NCBI GenBank assembly: GCA_963763135.1
Contig: CAVXNJ010000006.1
Coordinates: forward strand, 13,311 to 77,310
From: JANMZO01 sp963763135
Lineage (GTDB): Bacteria; Actinomycetota; Acidimicrobiia; Acidimicrobiales; JANYDT01
Reading direction: 5' to 3'
Length of the DNA stretch: 64,000 nucleotides
Positions 48,231 through 56,547 of the stretch are shown here, piece by piece. The notes under the pieces were generated by a model. That model had not been told where the DNA came from. It ran no database searches and saw nothing but the letters and a program-made list of their open reading frames with translations. A program made the translations under genes and the position numbers. Position 1 is the first letter of the stretch; every line of letters begins with the position of its first letter.

Positions 48231-49026
48231 AGACGCCGGCTCGGTAGCCGACTTCCCACAGGCACAGGCCGTGCGGCGGCGCAATGTTGGGTGCATAGCT
48301 GCGGTCGCGAGCCCGAAGCGTGGCCATGACATCGCCGGCCGTACGTTTCCCCTGGCCGATCTCGACCAGAAACCCCACGATCGACCGCACCATCTGCTGA
48401 CAGAAGGCGTTCGCCCGGATTTCCAGACGCAGCACGTTGTCAGGCAACTCCACCCAGAAGGCGTCGGTCACGAGCCGGACGAGCGAACTGTCGGTCTTGT
48501 GCTTTTCCATGCGGCAGAACGACGTGAAGTCGTGGTGTCCGATGAACGCATCGGTCGCCAGGCGCAGTGCATGCATGTCGAGCGGGGCCCGCACGTGCCA
48601 GGTCGTCTCGGTGAGGAACGGATCAGGGAGGGTCCGGTTCAGAATCGTGTAGCGGTAGTGCCGGTAGGTGGCGCTGAAGCGAGCGTCGAACGTCACCGGG
48701 GCGAGATCGGCACTACGGATCACGATCTCGGGGTTCAGGATCTTGTTCAGGGAGCGGTGCACCCGGTCGACATCGAAACGCTTCGGCTCGGGAATGTCGA
48801 CGTGTACGACCTGACCCCAGGCGTGCACTCCGGCATCGGTCCGTCCCGACATCACGAGGATCGGGCGCTCGGCCAGCTGGTTCACGATACACAGGGCGTC
48901 AAGCAGCGTGTCGCCGACGGTGCGAAGTTTCCCCTGCGGAGCCAGGCCGTGGAAGTTCGTGCCGCGGTATGCAACCAGCAGCCGGAGCCGAATATGCCCG
49001 TCGGCTAAGCGGGTCTCCCCCGCCAC
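48229..49026 (-). CDS. truA: tRNA pseudouridine(38-40) synthase TruA
   Basis: 265 residues from GTG 49026. The catalytic aspartate is in SGRTDAGVHAWGQVVH; LLVAYRGTNFHG, RHYRYTILN and RSIVGFLVEIGQG are the other family blocks. GTG 49026 has AAGGA seven bases upstream and gives the usual N-terminus; the frame stays open to TTG 49122 without a site. truA after rplQ is a common order, but here a strong terminator intervenes. Confidence 0.93.
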   Translation of the reverse strand: MAGETRLADGHIRLRLLVAYRGTNFHGLAPQGKLRTVGDTLLDALCIVNQLAERPILVMSGRTDAGVHAWGQVVHVDIPEPKRFDVDRVHRSLNKILNPEIVIRSADLAPVTFDARFSATYRHYRYTILNRTLPDPFLTETTWHVRAPLDMHALRLATDAFIGHHDFTSFCRMEKHKTDSSLVRLVTDAFWVELPDNVLRLEIRANAFCQQMVRSIVGFLVEIGQGKRTAGDVMATLRARDRSYAPNIAPPHGLCLWEVGYRAGV

Positions 49027-49172
49027 GTACTCGTCCTTCTCATCGAACGCAAGCAGCCGCTCCACGTCAGCCGACGCTAGCGCAGCGACCACCGGGCTTC
49101 CATGAACGTAGACAACCCGCAACCGACTCTCCCCTCTCCCACGAACCCGTCAATAACCGGGCGACCCAAACG

Positions 49173-49202
49173 AAAAAACGCCGGCGCGTAGCGCCGGCGT
49201 TT
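49173..49202 (-). terminator. Rho-independent terminator at the end of the ribosomal cluster
   Basis: On the minus strand ACGCCGGCGC-TAC-GCGCCGGCGT (12-bp stem with flanking A/T pairs) runs straight into TTTTTT (49173-49178). It lies 34 bp after the rplQ stop. Confidence 0.92.
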
Positions 49203-49235
49203 CCACTTCGTCAGCGGGCGGACCCGCTCATCAAA

Positions 49236-49586
49236 TCAGACCAGTTCGATACGAGCCATCGGCGCGTTGTCGCCGTGGCGCGGGCCGAGCTTCAGGATCC
49301 GAAGGTAGCCACCGTTGCGAGCCGCGTAACGCGGGCCGATCTCGGAGAACAGCTTCGACGCCATGTCTTTGTCACGGATGAACGAGACGACCTGGCGCTG
49401 ATTATGCACGCCACCCTTCTTCGCTTTCGTGATCATCTTCTCGGCCACCGGGCGCAGCGCCTTGGCGCGGGCTTCGGTGGTTACGACGTACTCAGCGGCG
49501 ACGAGGGAAGCCACAAGGTTTCCGAGCATGGCCTTCTGGTGTGATGCATCTGAGCCAAGTCGATGGCCCTTCTTAGGTTTTGGCAT
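49236..49586 (-). CDS. rplQ: 50S ribosomal protein L17
   Basis: 116 residues starting MPKPKKGHRLGSDASHQKAML; the whole sequence matches L17, with the C-terminal block LRILKLGPRHGDNAPMARIEL. Last gene of the ribosomal supercluster, 9 bp after rpoA and just before the terminator. Confidence 0.97.
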   Translation of the reverse strand: MPKPKKGHRLGSDASHQKAMLGNLVASLVAAEYVVTTEARAKALRPVAEKMITKAKKGGVHNQRQVVSFIRDKDMASKLFSEIGPRYAARNGGYLRILKLGPRHGDNAPMARIELV

Positions 49587-49595
49587 TTCAGTACC

Positions 49596-50537
49596 TCAGC
49601 GGTCCTTCACGCGCAGCGAAAGGCCGCGCTCATCGAGCTTGACAAGTACTTCATCGAGAGATTTCTGTCCGAAGTTGGTAATGGCGAGGAGGTCGTCCTC
49701 GGTCTGCATGCAGAGTTCGCCGATCGTGTTGACCTGCGCACGCTTGAGGCAGTTGCGGGGGCGCTCCGACAGATCGAGGTCTTCGATCGGAAGGTCGAGG
49801 TCGGGCGAACCCGATCCGAGTGCGCTGACCTCGCCGAGCGACAGGCCCTGCGGTGCTTCGCTCATGTCGGCCACGAGACCGAACAGGGTGCGAAGCGTGT
49901 CGCCGGCCGACGCGAGTGCGTCTTTCGGCGTAATGGAGCCGTCGGTCTCGATGTCGAGGGACAGCTTGTCGTAATTGGTGGACTGCTCGACGCGGGTGGG
50001 TTCGACGTTGAATGCCACGCGACGGATCGGCGAGAAGATCGAGTCGACCGGGATAACTCCGATGATCGACGACTTCTTGTTGCGATCGGCCGAGACATAA
50101 CCGCGTCCACGTTCGACGGTGAGATCCAGAGCCAGACGGCCCTTACCGTTGATGGTCGCGATGACCAGTTCCGGGTTCATGATCTCGACGCCGGTCGGAA
50201 GCGGAATGTCGGCTGCCGTAGCGGTGGCCGGTCCGCGAACGTCGAGACGCAGTTGGACGGGCTCGTCGCCCTCAACGGAGATGACGAGGTCCTTCAGGTT
50301 CAAGATGATGTCGGTGACATCTTCTTTGACGTTCGGGATAGTGGCGAACTCATGCAGCGAGTCGTCGAAGCGGACCTGCGTAACCGCAGCACCGGGGATC
50401 GACGAAAGAAGCGTGCGACGGAGCACGGCGCCAAGGGTGTAGCCAAAGCCCGGCTCGAGGGGGGACACGGTGAAGCGCTGGCGATTGCCTTCCGCCTCGC
50501 CAGCAGGCTCAACTGATGGCCGTTGAATAATCAGCAT
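49596..50537 (-). CDS. rpoA: DNA-directed RNA polymerase alpha subunit
   Basis: 313 residues. N-terminal dimerisation and beta/beta'-binding domain (about 1-225: FTVSPLEPGFGYTLGAVLRRTLLSS), an acidic linker, and the C-terminal DNA-binding domain (about 245-313: DLDLSERPRNCLKRAQVNTIGEL) that contacts UP elements and activators. ATG 50537; 84 bp separate it from rpsD. Confidence 0.97.
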   Translation of the reverse strand: MLIIQRPSVEPAGEAEGNRQRFTVSPLEPGFGYTLGAVLRRTLLSSIPGAAVTQVRFDDSLHEFATIPNVKEDVTDIILNLKDLVISVEGDEPVQLRLDVRGPATATAADIPLPTGVEIMNPELVIATINGKGRLALDLTVERGRGYVSADRNKKSSIIGVIPVDSIFSPIRRVAFNVEPTRVEQSTNYDKLSLDIETDGSITPKDALASAGDTLRTLFGLVADMSEAPQGLSLGEVSALGSGSPDLDLPIEDLDLSERPRNCLKRAQVNTIGELCMQTEDDLLAITNFGQKSLDEVLVKLDERGLSLRVKDR

Positions 50538-50621
50538 ACGTACGTTCCTAGCAAGTGTGTTCGTAAGAAAGTTGGGGCACGACGGGTGGCAGACCTACGG
50601 CCCGCCACCCACATCAGTGGC

Positions 50622-51245
50622 TTACTTGTTGTAAAGCTCGACGATCAGGGACTCGCGGACGGGAACATCAATGTGTTCACGAAGCGGAAGATCACGAACG
50701 GTGACGGCCTTGCCCTCGCCCGACTTCTCGAGCCACGGTGGGATCGTTCGGTCAAGGGTGTCGACGTTGTGCTGCACAACAATGAAGGCGTGCGCCTTGG
50801 TGCGAAGCTCCACCAGATCGCCGCGCTTCAGCTGGTAGCTCGGGATGTTGACCCGCTTACCGTTGATGCTCACGTGACCGTGACGCACGAGCTGACGAGC
50901 CTGGGAGCGGCTCGAGCCCCAACCAGCGCGAAACGCCACGTTGTCGAGGCGGAGTTCGAGCATACGCAAGAGGTTCTCGCCGGTGACACCCTGCTGGCGG
51001 TCAGCTTCAGCGAACATGTTGCGGAACTGCTTCTCGAGCACGCCGTAGATACGACGGGCCTTTTGCTTCTCACGAAGCTGCAGCATGTACTCGGACTCGC
51101 GAACGCGGCCGCGGCCGTGCTCACCTGGAGGATACGGGCGCTTCTCGATTGGACACTTGGTCGAATCGCACTTGGCACCCTTGAGGAACAACTTCATCTT
51201 TTCCCGACGGCACAGACGGCATACGGGACCCGTGTAACGAGCCAT
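50622..51245 (-). CDS. rpsD: 30S ribosomal protein S4 (zinc-binding form)
   Basis: 207 residues. Cys9, Cys12, Cys26 and Cys31 form the zinc site seen in Thermus S4; the S4 RNA-binding domain reads RLDNVAFRAGWGSSRSQARQLVRHGHV. Primary 16S binder of the small-subunit body. Two bp after rpsK. Confidence 0.97.
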   Translation of the reverse strand: MARYTGPVCRLCRREKMKLFLKGAKCDSTKCPIEKRPYPPGEHGRGRVRESEYMLQLREKQKARRIYGVLEKQFRNMFAEADRQQGVTGENLLRMLELRLDNVAFRAGWGSSRSQARQLVRHGHVSINGKRVNIPSYQLKRGDLVELRTKAHAFIVVQHNVDTLDRTIPPWLEKSGEGKAVTVRDLPLREHIDVPVRESLIVELYNK

Positions 51246-51247
51246 AA

Positions 51248-51646
51248 CTACACCCTCCGCCGCTTCGAAGGCCGGCAGCCATTGTGGGGAACTGGGGTGA
51301 CGTCTTTGATAGCCGTCACTTCGAGACCAACGTTTTGCAGCGAACGAACTGCGGTGTCACGGCCCGAACCCGGGCCCTTGACGAGAACTTCAATACGGCG
51401 AAGGCCGTGCTCCATGGCCCGACGGGCACAGGCTTCGGCGGCGAGCTGCGCAGCGAACGGTGTCGACTTGCGGCTGCCCTTGAAGCCAACATTGCCCGAC
51501 GACGCCCAGGCAAGAACGTTGCCCTGTGCATCGGAGATGGAAATGATGGTGTTGTTGAACGAACTCTTGATGTGGGCCACGCCGGCCACAACATTCTTGC
51601 GTTCGCGTTTACGAGGGCGACGACCGCCCGGCTTTGGTTTTGCCAT
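51248..51646 (-). CDS. rpsK: 30S ribosomal protein S11
   Basis: 132 residues; AHIKSSFNNTIISISDAQGN and KGPGSGRDTAVRSLQ are diagnostic, as is the C-terminal VTPVPHNGCRPSKRRRV. Platform protein near the mRNA exit. Six bp after rpsM. Confidence 0.97.
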   Translation of the reverse strand: MAKPKPGGRRPRKRERKNVVAGVAHIKSSFNNTIISISDAQGNVLAWASSGNVGFKGSRKSTPFAAQLAAEACARRAMEHGLRRIEVLVKGPGSGRDTAVRSLQNVGLEVTAIKDVTPVPHNGCRPSKRRRV

Positions 51647-51652
51647 GATCGG

Positions 51653-52033
51653 TTACTTCCTCGGAGTCTTCTTCTTGCCGGCGACGGTCTTTTTCGGACC
51701 CTTACGTGTACGCGCATTGGTGTGCGTACGCTGACCGCGGACGGGAAGACCACGACGATGGCGAATGCCTTGATACGAACCGATTTCCATCTTGCGCTTG
51801 ATGTCTTGGGAGATATCGCGCCGGAGGTCACCTTCGACCTTCAGGTTCTGGTCGATGTACACGCGCAAACGGTTGACTTCGTCTTCGGTGAGGTCGCGCA
51901 CCCGGGTGTCGCGGTCGATCTCGCACTCGGCGAGGATCTTCTGCGACGTGGGGCGGCCGATGCCGAAGATGTACGTGAGGCTGATCTCTACGCGCTTCTC
52001 ACGCGGAATATCTACGCCGGACAGACGGGCCAT
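51653..52033 (-). CDS. rpsM: 30S ribosomal protein S13
   Basis: 126 residues: MARLSGVDIPREKRVEISLTYIFGIG, then the H2TH region and the basic tail RHRRGLPVRGQRTHTNARTRKGP that reaches towards the P-site tRNA. It begins 1 bp after the rpmJ stop. Confidence 0.97.
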   Translation of the reverse strand: MARLSGVDIPREKRVEISLTYIFGIGRPTSQKILAECEIDRDTRVRDLTEDEVNRLRVYIDQNLKVEGDLRRDISQDIKRKMEIGSYQGIRHRRGLPVRGQRTHTNARTRKGPKKTVAGKKKTPRK

Positions 52034-52034
52034 G

Positions 52035-52148
52035 TCAGCCCTGCCGTTGCTTGTGACGTGGATTGGTGCAGATAACCATCACGCGGCCATGGCGGCGGAT
52101 AACTTTGCACTTCTCACAGATGGCTTTTACGCTCGGGCGGACTTTCAT
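52035..52148 (-). CDS. rpmJ: 50S ribosomal protein L36 (zinc-binding form)
   Basis: A 37-codon gene: MKVRPSVKAICEKCKVI, RRHGRVMVICTNPRHKQRQG. Cys11, Cys14, Cys27 and His32 are the zinc ligands, so this is the C+ form. It lies in its standard place between infA and rpsM. Easy to miss because of its length. Confidence 0.97.
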   Translation of the reverse strand: MKVRPSVKAICEKCKVIRRHGRVMVICTNPRHKQRQG

Positions 52149-52184
52149 CGCCGAGCTTCCTTACGAGGATTCACGGGGTTCTCG

Positions 52185-52409
52185 CTATTTGTATCGATAG
52201 GTGATCCGACCTCGGGCGAGGTCGTACGGGGTGAGCTCTACCTGGACACGATCGCCAGGCAGGATTCGGATGTAATGCATACGCATTTTTCCGGAGATGT
52301 GGGCCAACACCTTGTGGCCATTTTCAAGCTCGACGCGGAACATGGCGTTGGGGAGCGGTTCTACAACCGTTCCTTCAAGCACAATGGCGTCTTCCTTAGG
52401 CTTAGGCAG
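52185..52409 (-). CDS. infA: Translation initiation factor IF-1, apparently starting at CTG
   Basis: IF-1 binds the 30S A site. The S1-like fold is complete: KEDAIVLEGTVVEPLPNAMFRVEL, GHKVLAHISGKMRMHYIRILPGD and DLARGRITYRYK. A perfect AAGGAGG (52415-52421) lies 5 bases before CTG 52409, which would give a 74-aa protein of normal size, starting (M)PKPKEDAI. The only upstream standard start, GTG 52436, would translate through that Shine-Dalgarno sequence and has none of its own; GTG 52382 would cut off conserved residues. CTG is therefore favoured. Confidence 0.9.
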   Translation of the reverse strand: MPKPKEDAIVLEGTVVEPLPNAMFRVELENGHKVLAHISGKMRMHYIRILPGDRVQVELTPYDLARGRITYRYK

Positions 52410-52493
52410 CTGGTCCTCCTTCGGACGAAGGTTCACGCACGGCGTCGACCAGAGGACGTACGCGTGACGGCACGAGGCCGGAGAGAGATACTA

Positions 52494-52521
52494 GCGCGTT
52501 TGGGAAGGTACCGAAACGCGC
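52494..52521. terminator. Hairpin in the adk-infA gap
   Basis: GCGCGTTTGGG pairs with CCGAAACGCGC (one mismatch) around a 6-nt loop. It lies in the 154-bp gap between adk and the favoured infA start. No T-run follows on the minus strand, so it may be an attenuator or leader structure. Confidence 0.4.
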
Positions 52522-52563
52522 GCAGGTCGGGCCAGGGCGGCGGGAGACAACGGTCAAGATGGC

Positions 52564-53235
52564 TCAGGCGACGTGGCGTTTATCAATGGCAATGAGACAC
52601 GCTTCGAACACCGCATCGGGAGGCTGTGAGCCGTCGATGCTCTCCAGGAGGCCGAGTTTCTCGTAGAACGCGATCAGCGGGCTGGTTTGACGGTCGTAGG
52701 CGTCGAGACGCACCTGGATCGCTTCGGGGCGGTCGTCTTCACGCTGGATGACCTCGCCACCGCAGTGGTCGCAGCGCCACTTGTGCGACGGAGGGGTCTG
52801 GACGCTGTAGTTGTTCCCGCACGAGGAGCACACCCGCCGACTCGCCAGACGCTCGAGCACGATTTCGGTCGGCACCGCCAGATCGATCACTGCGTCGAGC
52901 CGCAGGGGTTTGAGGAGTTTCTCCAGCGCCTCGGCCTGGTGCGTGGTCCGGGGAAACCCGTCGAGGATGAAGCCTCGACTCCGAGCATCGCGCTCCGACA
53001 GTCGCTCGGCGACAATGCCGATCACAATCTCGTCGGGGACGAGTTGACCGTCAGCGACAAAGGTCTTGGCCAGCTTGCCCATTGGGGTGCCGGCCTTCAT
53101 CGCGGCGCGGAAAATATCGCCGGTGGAAATATGGGGCACCACATAGTGACGGGAGAGCTGTACGCATTGCGTGCCCTTACCCGCACCCTGCTTTCCTAAA
53201 AGGACAAGACGAACGCCGGGAACCACAGTTGGCAA
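52564..53235 (-). CDS. adk: Adenylate kinase with zinc-binding LID
   Basis: 223 residues. The P-loop is GKQGAGKGT, where most homologues have GPPGAGKGT; the AMP-binding ISTGDIFRAA and GFILDGFPRT follow. The LID carries four cysteines (CSSC and CDHC) for zinc. The frame starts at TTG 53235, with GTG 53226 as an alternative; neither has a clear ribosome binding site, and coupling to secY 18 bp upstream may help. Confidence 0.95.
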   Translation of the reverse strand: MPTVVPGVRLVLLGKQGAGKGTQCVQLSRHYVVPHISTGDIFRAAMKAGTPMGKLAKTFVADGQLVPDEIVIGIVAERLSERDARSRGFILDGFPRTTHQAEALEKLLKPLRLDAVIDLAVPTEIVLERLASRRVCSSCGNNYSVQTPPSHKWRCDHCGGEVIQREDDRPEAIQVRLDAYDRQTSPLIAFYEKLGLLESIDGSQPPDAVFEACLIAIDKRHVA

Positions 53236-53253
53236 TACCCGAGGACAACCGCG

Positions 53254-54576
53254 TTAGCGGCCGGCGACCTTTGTGGGAGCGAGGAATCCTTCGTAGTTGC
53301 GCATAGTCATCTGGCTGTCGATCTGCTTCATGGTTTCTAGCGCGACACCCACCGCGATCAAAATCGAGGTACCTGCGAAACCGAAGTTCGAAATCTTGAA
53401 GACGACGATGAACAGCGACGGCACCAGTGCGATCGCCGCAATGAACAATGCCCCCGGCAGCGTGATGCGGCTCAGGATGTACTGAAGGTAACGGGCGGTC
53501 TGGGGACCCGGACGGTGCGGGACGATGTGGCCGCCCTGCTTCTGCAGCTGATCGGCTTGTTGCACCGGATCGAACGTGATCGCCGTGTAGAAGTACGCAA
53601 AGAAGATGATCAGGACGCCGTAGAACATCACGTACACGAAGCTGTCGGCGCGCACGAGGTACTTGTCAACGAAACGCTGAACGACCTCAGGCAACACATT
53701 TGAAAGCAAGACTGGGAAGTACAGAATCGAACTGGCGAAGATGATTGGGACCACACCGGCCTGGTTCACCTTCAGGGGGATGTACGTGTTCTGGCCGCCG
53801 AACATACGGCGCCCTACCTGCCGTTTGGCGAACGTAACCGGTATGCGTCTCTGACCGTTCTCGATGAAGATGATCGCCACGATCATCGCGAACACGATGG
53901 CGAGGACGATGATGAACGTGATCGTGCCCTTCTCCCGCCAAACTCGGGCGCCTTCGTAAGGCAGGCGGGAAACGACGTTTGCGAAGATCAGGACCGACAT
54001 GCCCTGGCCAATCCCGCGCTGGCTGATGAGCTCGCCCATCCACATGACGAGGGCGGTGCCGGCGACGATCGTGATGATGCCGAGCGAAATGCGGCCGAAA
54101 TTCCAACGGCCCTTGAACAGGTCGAATGTCGCGCCGTTGGCGTCTTGGCCGAAGATGCCTCGTCCACCGTTGTGGAAGATGAACATGTAACCGGTGGCCT
54201 GCATCGTCGCGAGTGCGATCGTGAGGTACCGGGTCCACTGGGTGATCTTCTTCTGACCAACGGCACCGTCTTTCGACCACTGCTCCAGGCGCGGGATGAC
54301 AACGGTGAGCAACTGCATGATGATCGACGAGGTGATGTAGGGCATGATCCCGAGCACAAACACCGCGAACTGCGTGAGCGCACCGCCGGAGAACAGGTTC
54401 AAGAAGCCGACGACGCCGCTGCCGCTTGCCGTCGACTTCAGCAGCGCCAGTTGCTCAACGTCGATGCCCGGTACGGGCACATGGGTGCCGAGACGGTAAA
54501 GGGCGATGATGAAGAGCGTGAACAAGATCTTGTTCCGCAACTCCTTGACTTTGATCAAGTTCTTCAGGGTTGACAC
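53254..54576 (-). CDS. secY: Preprotein translocase subunit SecY
   Basis: Channel subunit of the Sec translocon, 440 residues with ten membrane helices. GTG 54576 (VSTLKNLIKVKELRNKILFTL) has AAGGAA upstream; the frame is open further, to 54759, but that part is not SecY-like. Plug region FLNLFSGGALTQFAVFVLGIMPYITSSI and the C-terminal MTMRNYEGFLAP are diagnostic. The gap before it holds a terminator-like hairpin, so it probably has its own promoter. Confidence 0.96.
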   Translation of the reverse strand: MSTLKNLIKVKELRNKILFTLFIIALYRLGTHVPVPGIDVEQLALLKSTASGSGVVGFLNLFSGGALTQFAVFVLGIMPYITSSIIMQLLTVVIPRLEQWSKDGAVGQKKITQWTRYLTIALATMQATGYMFIFHNGGRGIFGQDANGATFDLFKGRWNFGRISLGIITIVAGTALVMWMGELISQRGIGQGMSVLIFANVVSRLPYEGARVWREKGTITFIIVLAIVFAMIVAIIFIENGQRRIPVTFAKRQVGRRMFGGQNTYIPLKVNQAGVVPIIFASSILYFPVLLSNVLPEVVQRFVDKYLVRADSFVYVMFYGVLIIFFAYFYTAITFDPVQQADQLQKQGGHIVPHRPGPQTARYLQYILSRITLPGALFIAAIALVPSLFIVVFKISNFGFAGTSILIAVGVALETMKQIDSQMTMRNYEGFLAPTKVAGR

Positions 54577-54592
54577 TGGGCGTTCCTTCCAC

Positions 54593-54609
54593 TTGCGGTG
54601 TAACCGCAA
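54593..54609. promoter_or_regulatory. Hairpin just upstream of the secY ribosome binding site
   Basis: TTGCGGT-GTA-ACCGCAA is a perfect 7-bp stem with a 3-nt loop, ending 17 bases before the GTG. It could modulate translation or mRNA stability. A separate 14-bp palindrome, TGCGCACGTGCGCA, lies further upstream at 54753-54766. Confidence 0.4.
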
Positions 54610-54785
54610 TATTTGGTTCTGAGCACCCTCGGACCGATTCGCTCTATCCGACGATGATTGATGCGCCGATTTTCCGCGGAGTGCTTCTACGGCGCACCGC
54701 CGGGACCACTGGTCACCGGCGGCAGAATCCGTTTCTTCAACTGTACGGGTTGTGCGCACGTGCGCAGCGCCCGCTGTTCACTCAA

Positions 54786-54811
54786 AACCGCAGCCCCAAT
54801 GGGCCGCGGTT
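54786..54811 (-). terminator. Terminator-like hairpin between rplO and secY
   Basis: An 11-bp stem with one mismatch (AACCGCGGCCC with GGGCTGCGGTT on the minus strand) and a 4-nt loop, followed by TT and then G. It is 12 bp after the rplO stop in a gap of 247 bp. Confidence 0.6.
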
Positions 54812-54823
54812 CACGAGCATTAG

Positions 54824-55327
54824 TTAGCGATTCATCAACGCGTTGCCGCTTGCCGCCGGCCGGCCGTTGCCGAACGGAGGAGGCAGCACTTCAACGCTAC
54901 CTCCTGCAGCGGTGATCGCCGCGGAAGCTGAAGCGGAGAAGCCGTGAGCCTTCACTGATGCCTTGCCGGAGAGCTCGCCTCGGCCGAGAACCTTGACGAG
55001 ACCGCCCTTGTGGACCAGGCCGGCTTCGAGAAGCACTTCAGGACTGATCTCGGTGATGCCACCATCGATCAGGGTCTGCAGCACGTCGATATTGATGACG
55101 TTGTACTCAACCCGGAACGGGTTGGTGAAACCACGGAGCTTCGGCGTACGACGGTAAAGGGGCATCTGCCCACCCTCGAAACCGGGCTTGATGTTGCGGC
55201 GGGCCTTCTGGCCCTTGGTGCCACGACCTGCGGTCTTGCCACCCTTGCCGCCGATACCGCGAGCGACGCGCATGCGACGCTTGGTGGAACCCGGGGTCGG
55301 GACAAGATCATGAACTTTGATAGCCAT
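54824..55327 (-). CDS. rplO: 50S ribosomal protein L15
   Basis: 167 residues: MAIKVHDLVPTPGSTKRRMRVARGIGGKGGKTAGRGTKGQKAR is the basic N-terminal extension, followed by the globular part with EGGQMPLYRRTPKLRGF. Slightly longer than usual, with a Pro-Pro-Phe-Gly-Asn tail. Three bp after rpmD. Confidence 0.96.
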   Translation of the reverse strand: MAIKVHDLVPTPGSTKRRMRVARGIGGKGGKTAGRGTKGQKARRNIKPGFEGGQMPLYRRTPKLRGFTNPFRVEYNVINIDVLQTLIDGGITEISPEVLLEAGLVHKGGLVKVLGRGELSGKASVKAHGFSASASAAITAAGGSVEVLPPPFGNGRPAASGNALMNR

Positions 55328-55330
55328 GGC

Positions 55331-55573
55331 TTACTTCCCTGCTTTCTCGTCGTTAGCCGCGTCGTAGTTCTCGATGACGGTGACCATGTGCGGAACGCGG
55401 GCCAACATGCCGCGGATCTCCGGACGGTCGGGCAACACGTTGCTACGACCGATGTGGGTCAGGCCAAGCGCCCGCAGCGTGCCGCGGTGCTCCGGCTTGG
55501 TTCCGGCGGTGCCCTTGATCTGAGTCACCTTCAGGCCCGTGGTACGGGGGGCTTTCTTGTATGAAGCGGGCAT
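55331..55573 (-). CDS. rpmD: 50S ribosomal protein L30
   Basis: 80 residues; the L30 core LKVTQIKGTAGTKPEHRGTLRALGLTHIGRSNVLPD is clear, with a C-terminal tail of about 20 residues (YDAANDEKAGK) longer than many homologues. Its start shares one base with the rpsE stop. Confidence 0.95.
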   Translation of the reverse strand: MPASYKKAPRTTGLKVTQIKGTAGTKPEHRGTLRALGLTHIGRSNVLPDRPEIRGMLARVPHMVTVIENYDAANDEKAGK

Positions 55574-56166
55574 CAGTGGCTTCCTTCCGTTGCGCCGAGC
55601 TTGGCCAGACGCTGCGATTCGCGGTATGCCTTGAGCACACCACCGGGGGTGACTTCTTCAGCTGACTTGCCGCGCAGTGCTGCGACCTGGTCGGGGCTGC
55701 GGAGTCCCTTCAGACCGGCAATCGTCGCTTGAGCAACGTTGATGCCGTTCGACGAGCCGAGCGACTTGGCGATCACGTCGTGAACACCGGCCGCTTCGAG
55801 AATGATGCGAGCGGCGCCACCGGCGACAACACCGGTACCGGGAGCAGCAGGCTTCAGCAGCACGCGTCCGGCGCCTCGCTCACCAATCGTCGGATAGGTG
55901 ATGGTCGAGCCGGCCAACGGAACGTTGAACATGCTCTTCTTGGCCTCTTCGACGCCCTTCGCAATGGCGGCGGGTACTTCTTTGGCCTTGCCGTAGCCGA
56001 GGCCAACGCGACCGCGGCCGTCGCCTACCACCACGAGGGCGGTGAAGCTGAACCGACGACCGCCCTTGACGACCTTGGCCACCCGGTTGATGGTGATTAC
56101 GCGCTCTTCGAGATTGGGATCTCCGGTGCGGCTCTCACGTTCGCGTTCTTGACGCTCTCCAGCCAT
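55573..56166 (-). CDS. rpsE: 30S ribosomal protein S5
   Basis: 197 residues: an N-terminal charged extension (RQERERESRTGDPNLEERV), the double-stranded-RNA-binding domain with RVAKVVKGGRRFSFTALVVVGDGRGRVGLGYGKAKEV, and the S5 C-terminal domain GVVAGGAARIILEAAGVHDV. Contributes to decoding accuracy. Confidence 0.97.
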   Translation of the reverse strand: MAGERQERERESRTGDPNLEERVITINRVAKVVKGGRRFSFTALVVVGDGRGRVGLGYGKAKEVPAAIAKGVEEAKKSMFNVPLAGSTITYPTIGERGAGRVLLKPAAPGTGVVAGGAARIILEAAGVHDVIAKSLGSSNGINVAQATIAGLKGLRSPDQVAALRGKSAEEVTPGGVLKAYRESQRLAKLGATEGSH

Positions 56167-56169
56167 GAC

Positions 56170-56535
56170 TTAGAACTCCAGTCCCGCTGCGCGAGCAGCG
56201 TCGGCGACCGCGGCAATGCGGCCGTGATAAATGAATCCGCCACGGTCGAAGACGACCTTTTCAATGCCCGCAGCCTTGGCCCGCTGGGCCACAAGCTCGC
56301 CGACCTTGCTCGACGTGCTGATGTTTCCGGTGGCGCCGGACTTCAGGCTCTTCTCAAGTGACGAAGCAGCAGCAATGGTCTTGCCGGTGGAGTCGTCGAT
56401 GATCTGAGCCACGATGTGCTTGTTCGAGCGGAATACCGCCAGCCGCGGGCGCAGCGTCGTGCCGTTGACCTTCTTACGTGACCGGAAGTGACGACGTACG
56501 CGGCCCTGTTGTTTTTTCTGTGTTGCGCTAGCCAT
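56170..56535 (-). CDS. rplR: 50S ribosomal protein L18
   Basis: 121 residues binding 5S rRNA: RVRRHFRSRKKVNGTTLRPRLAVFRSNKHIVAQIIDD and the C-terminal VVFDRGGFIYHGRIAAVADAARAAGLEF. Three bp before rpsE. Confidence 0.97.
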   Translation of the reverse strand: MASATQKKQQGRVRRHFRSRKKVNGTTLRPRLAVFRSNKHIVAQIIDDSTGKTIAAASSLEKSLKSGATGNISTSSKVGELVAQRAKAAGIEKVVFDRGGFIYHGRIAAVADAARAAGLEF

Positions 56536-56547
56536 GTTCTTTTCGCC

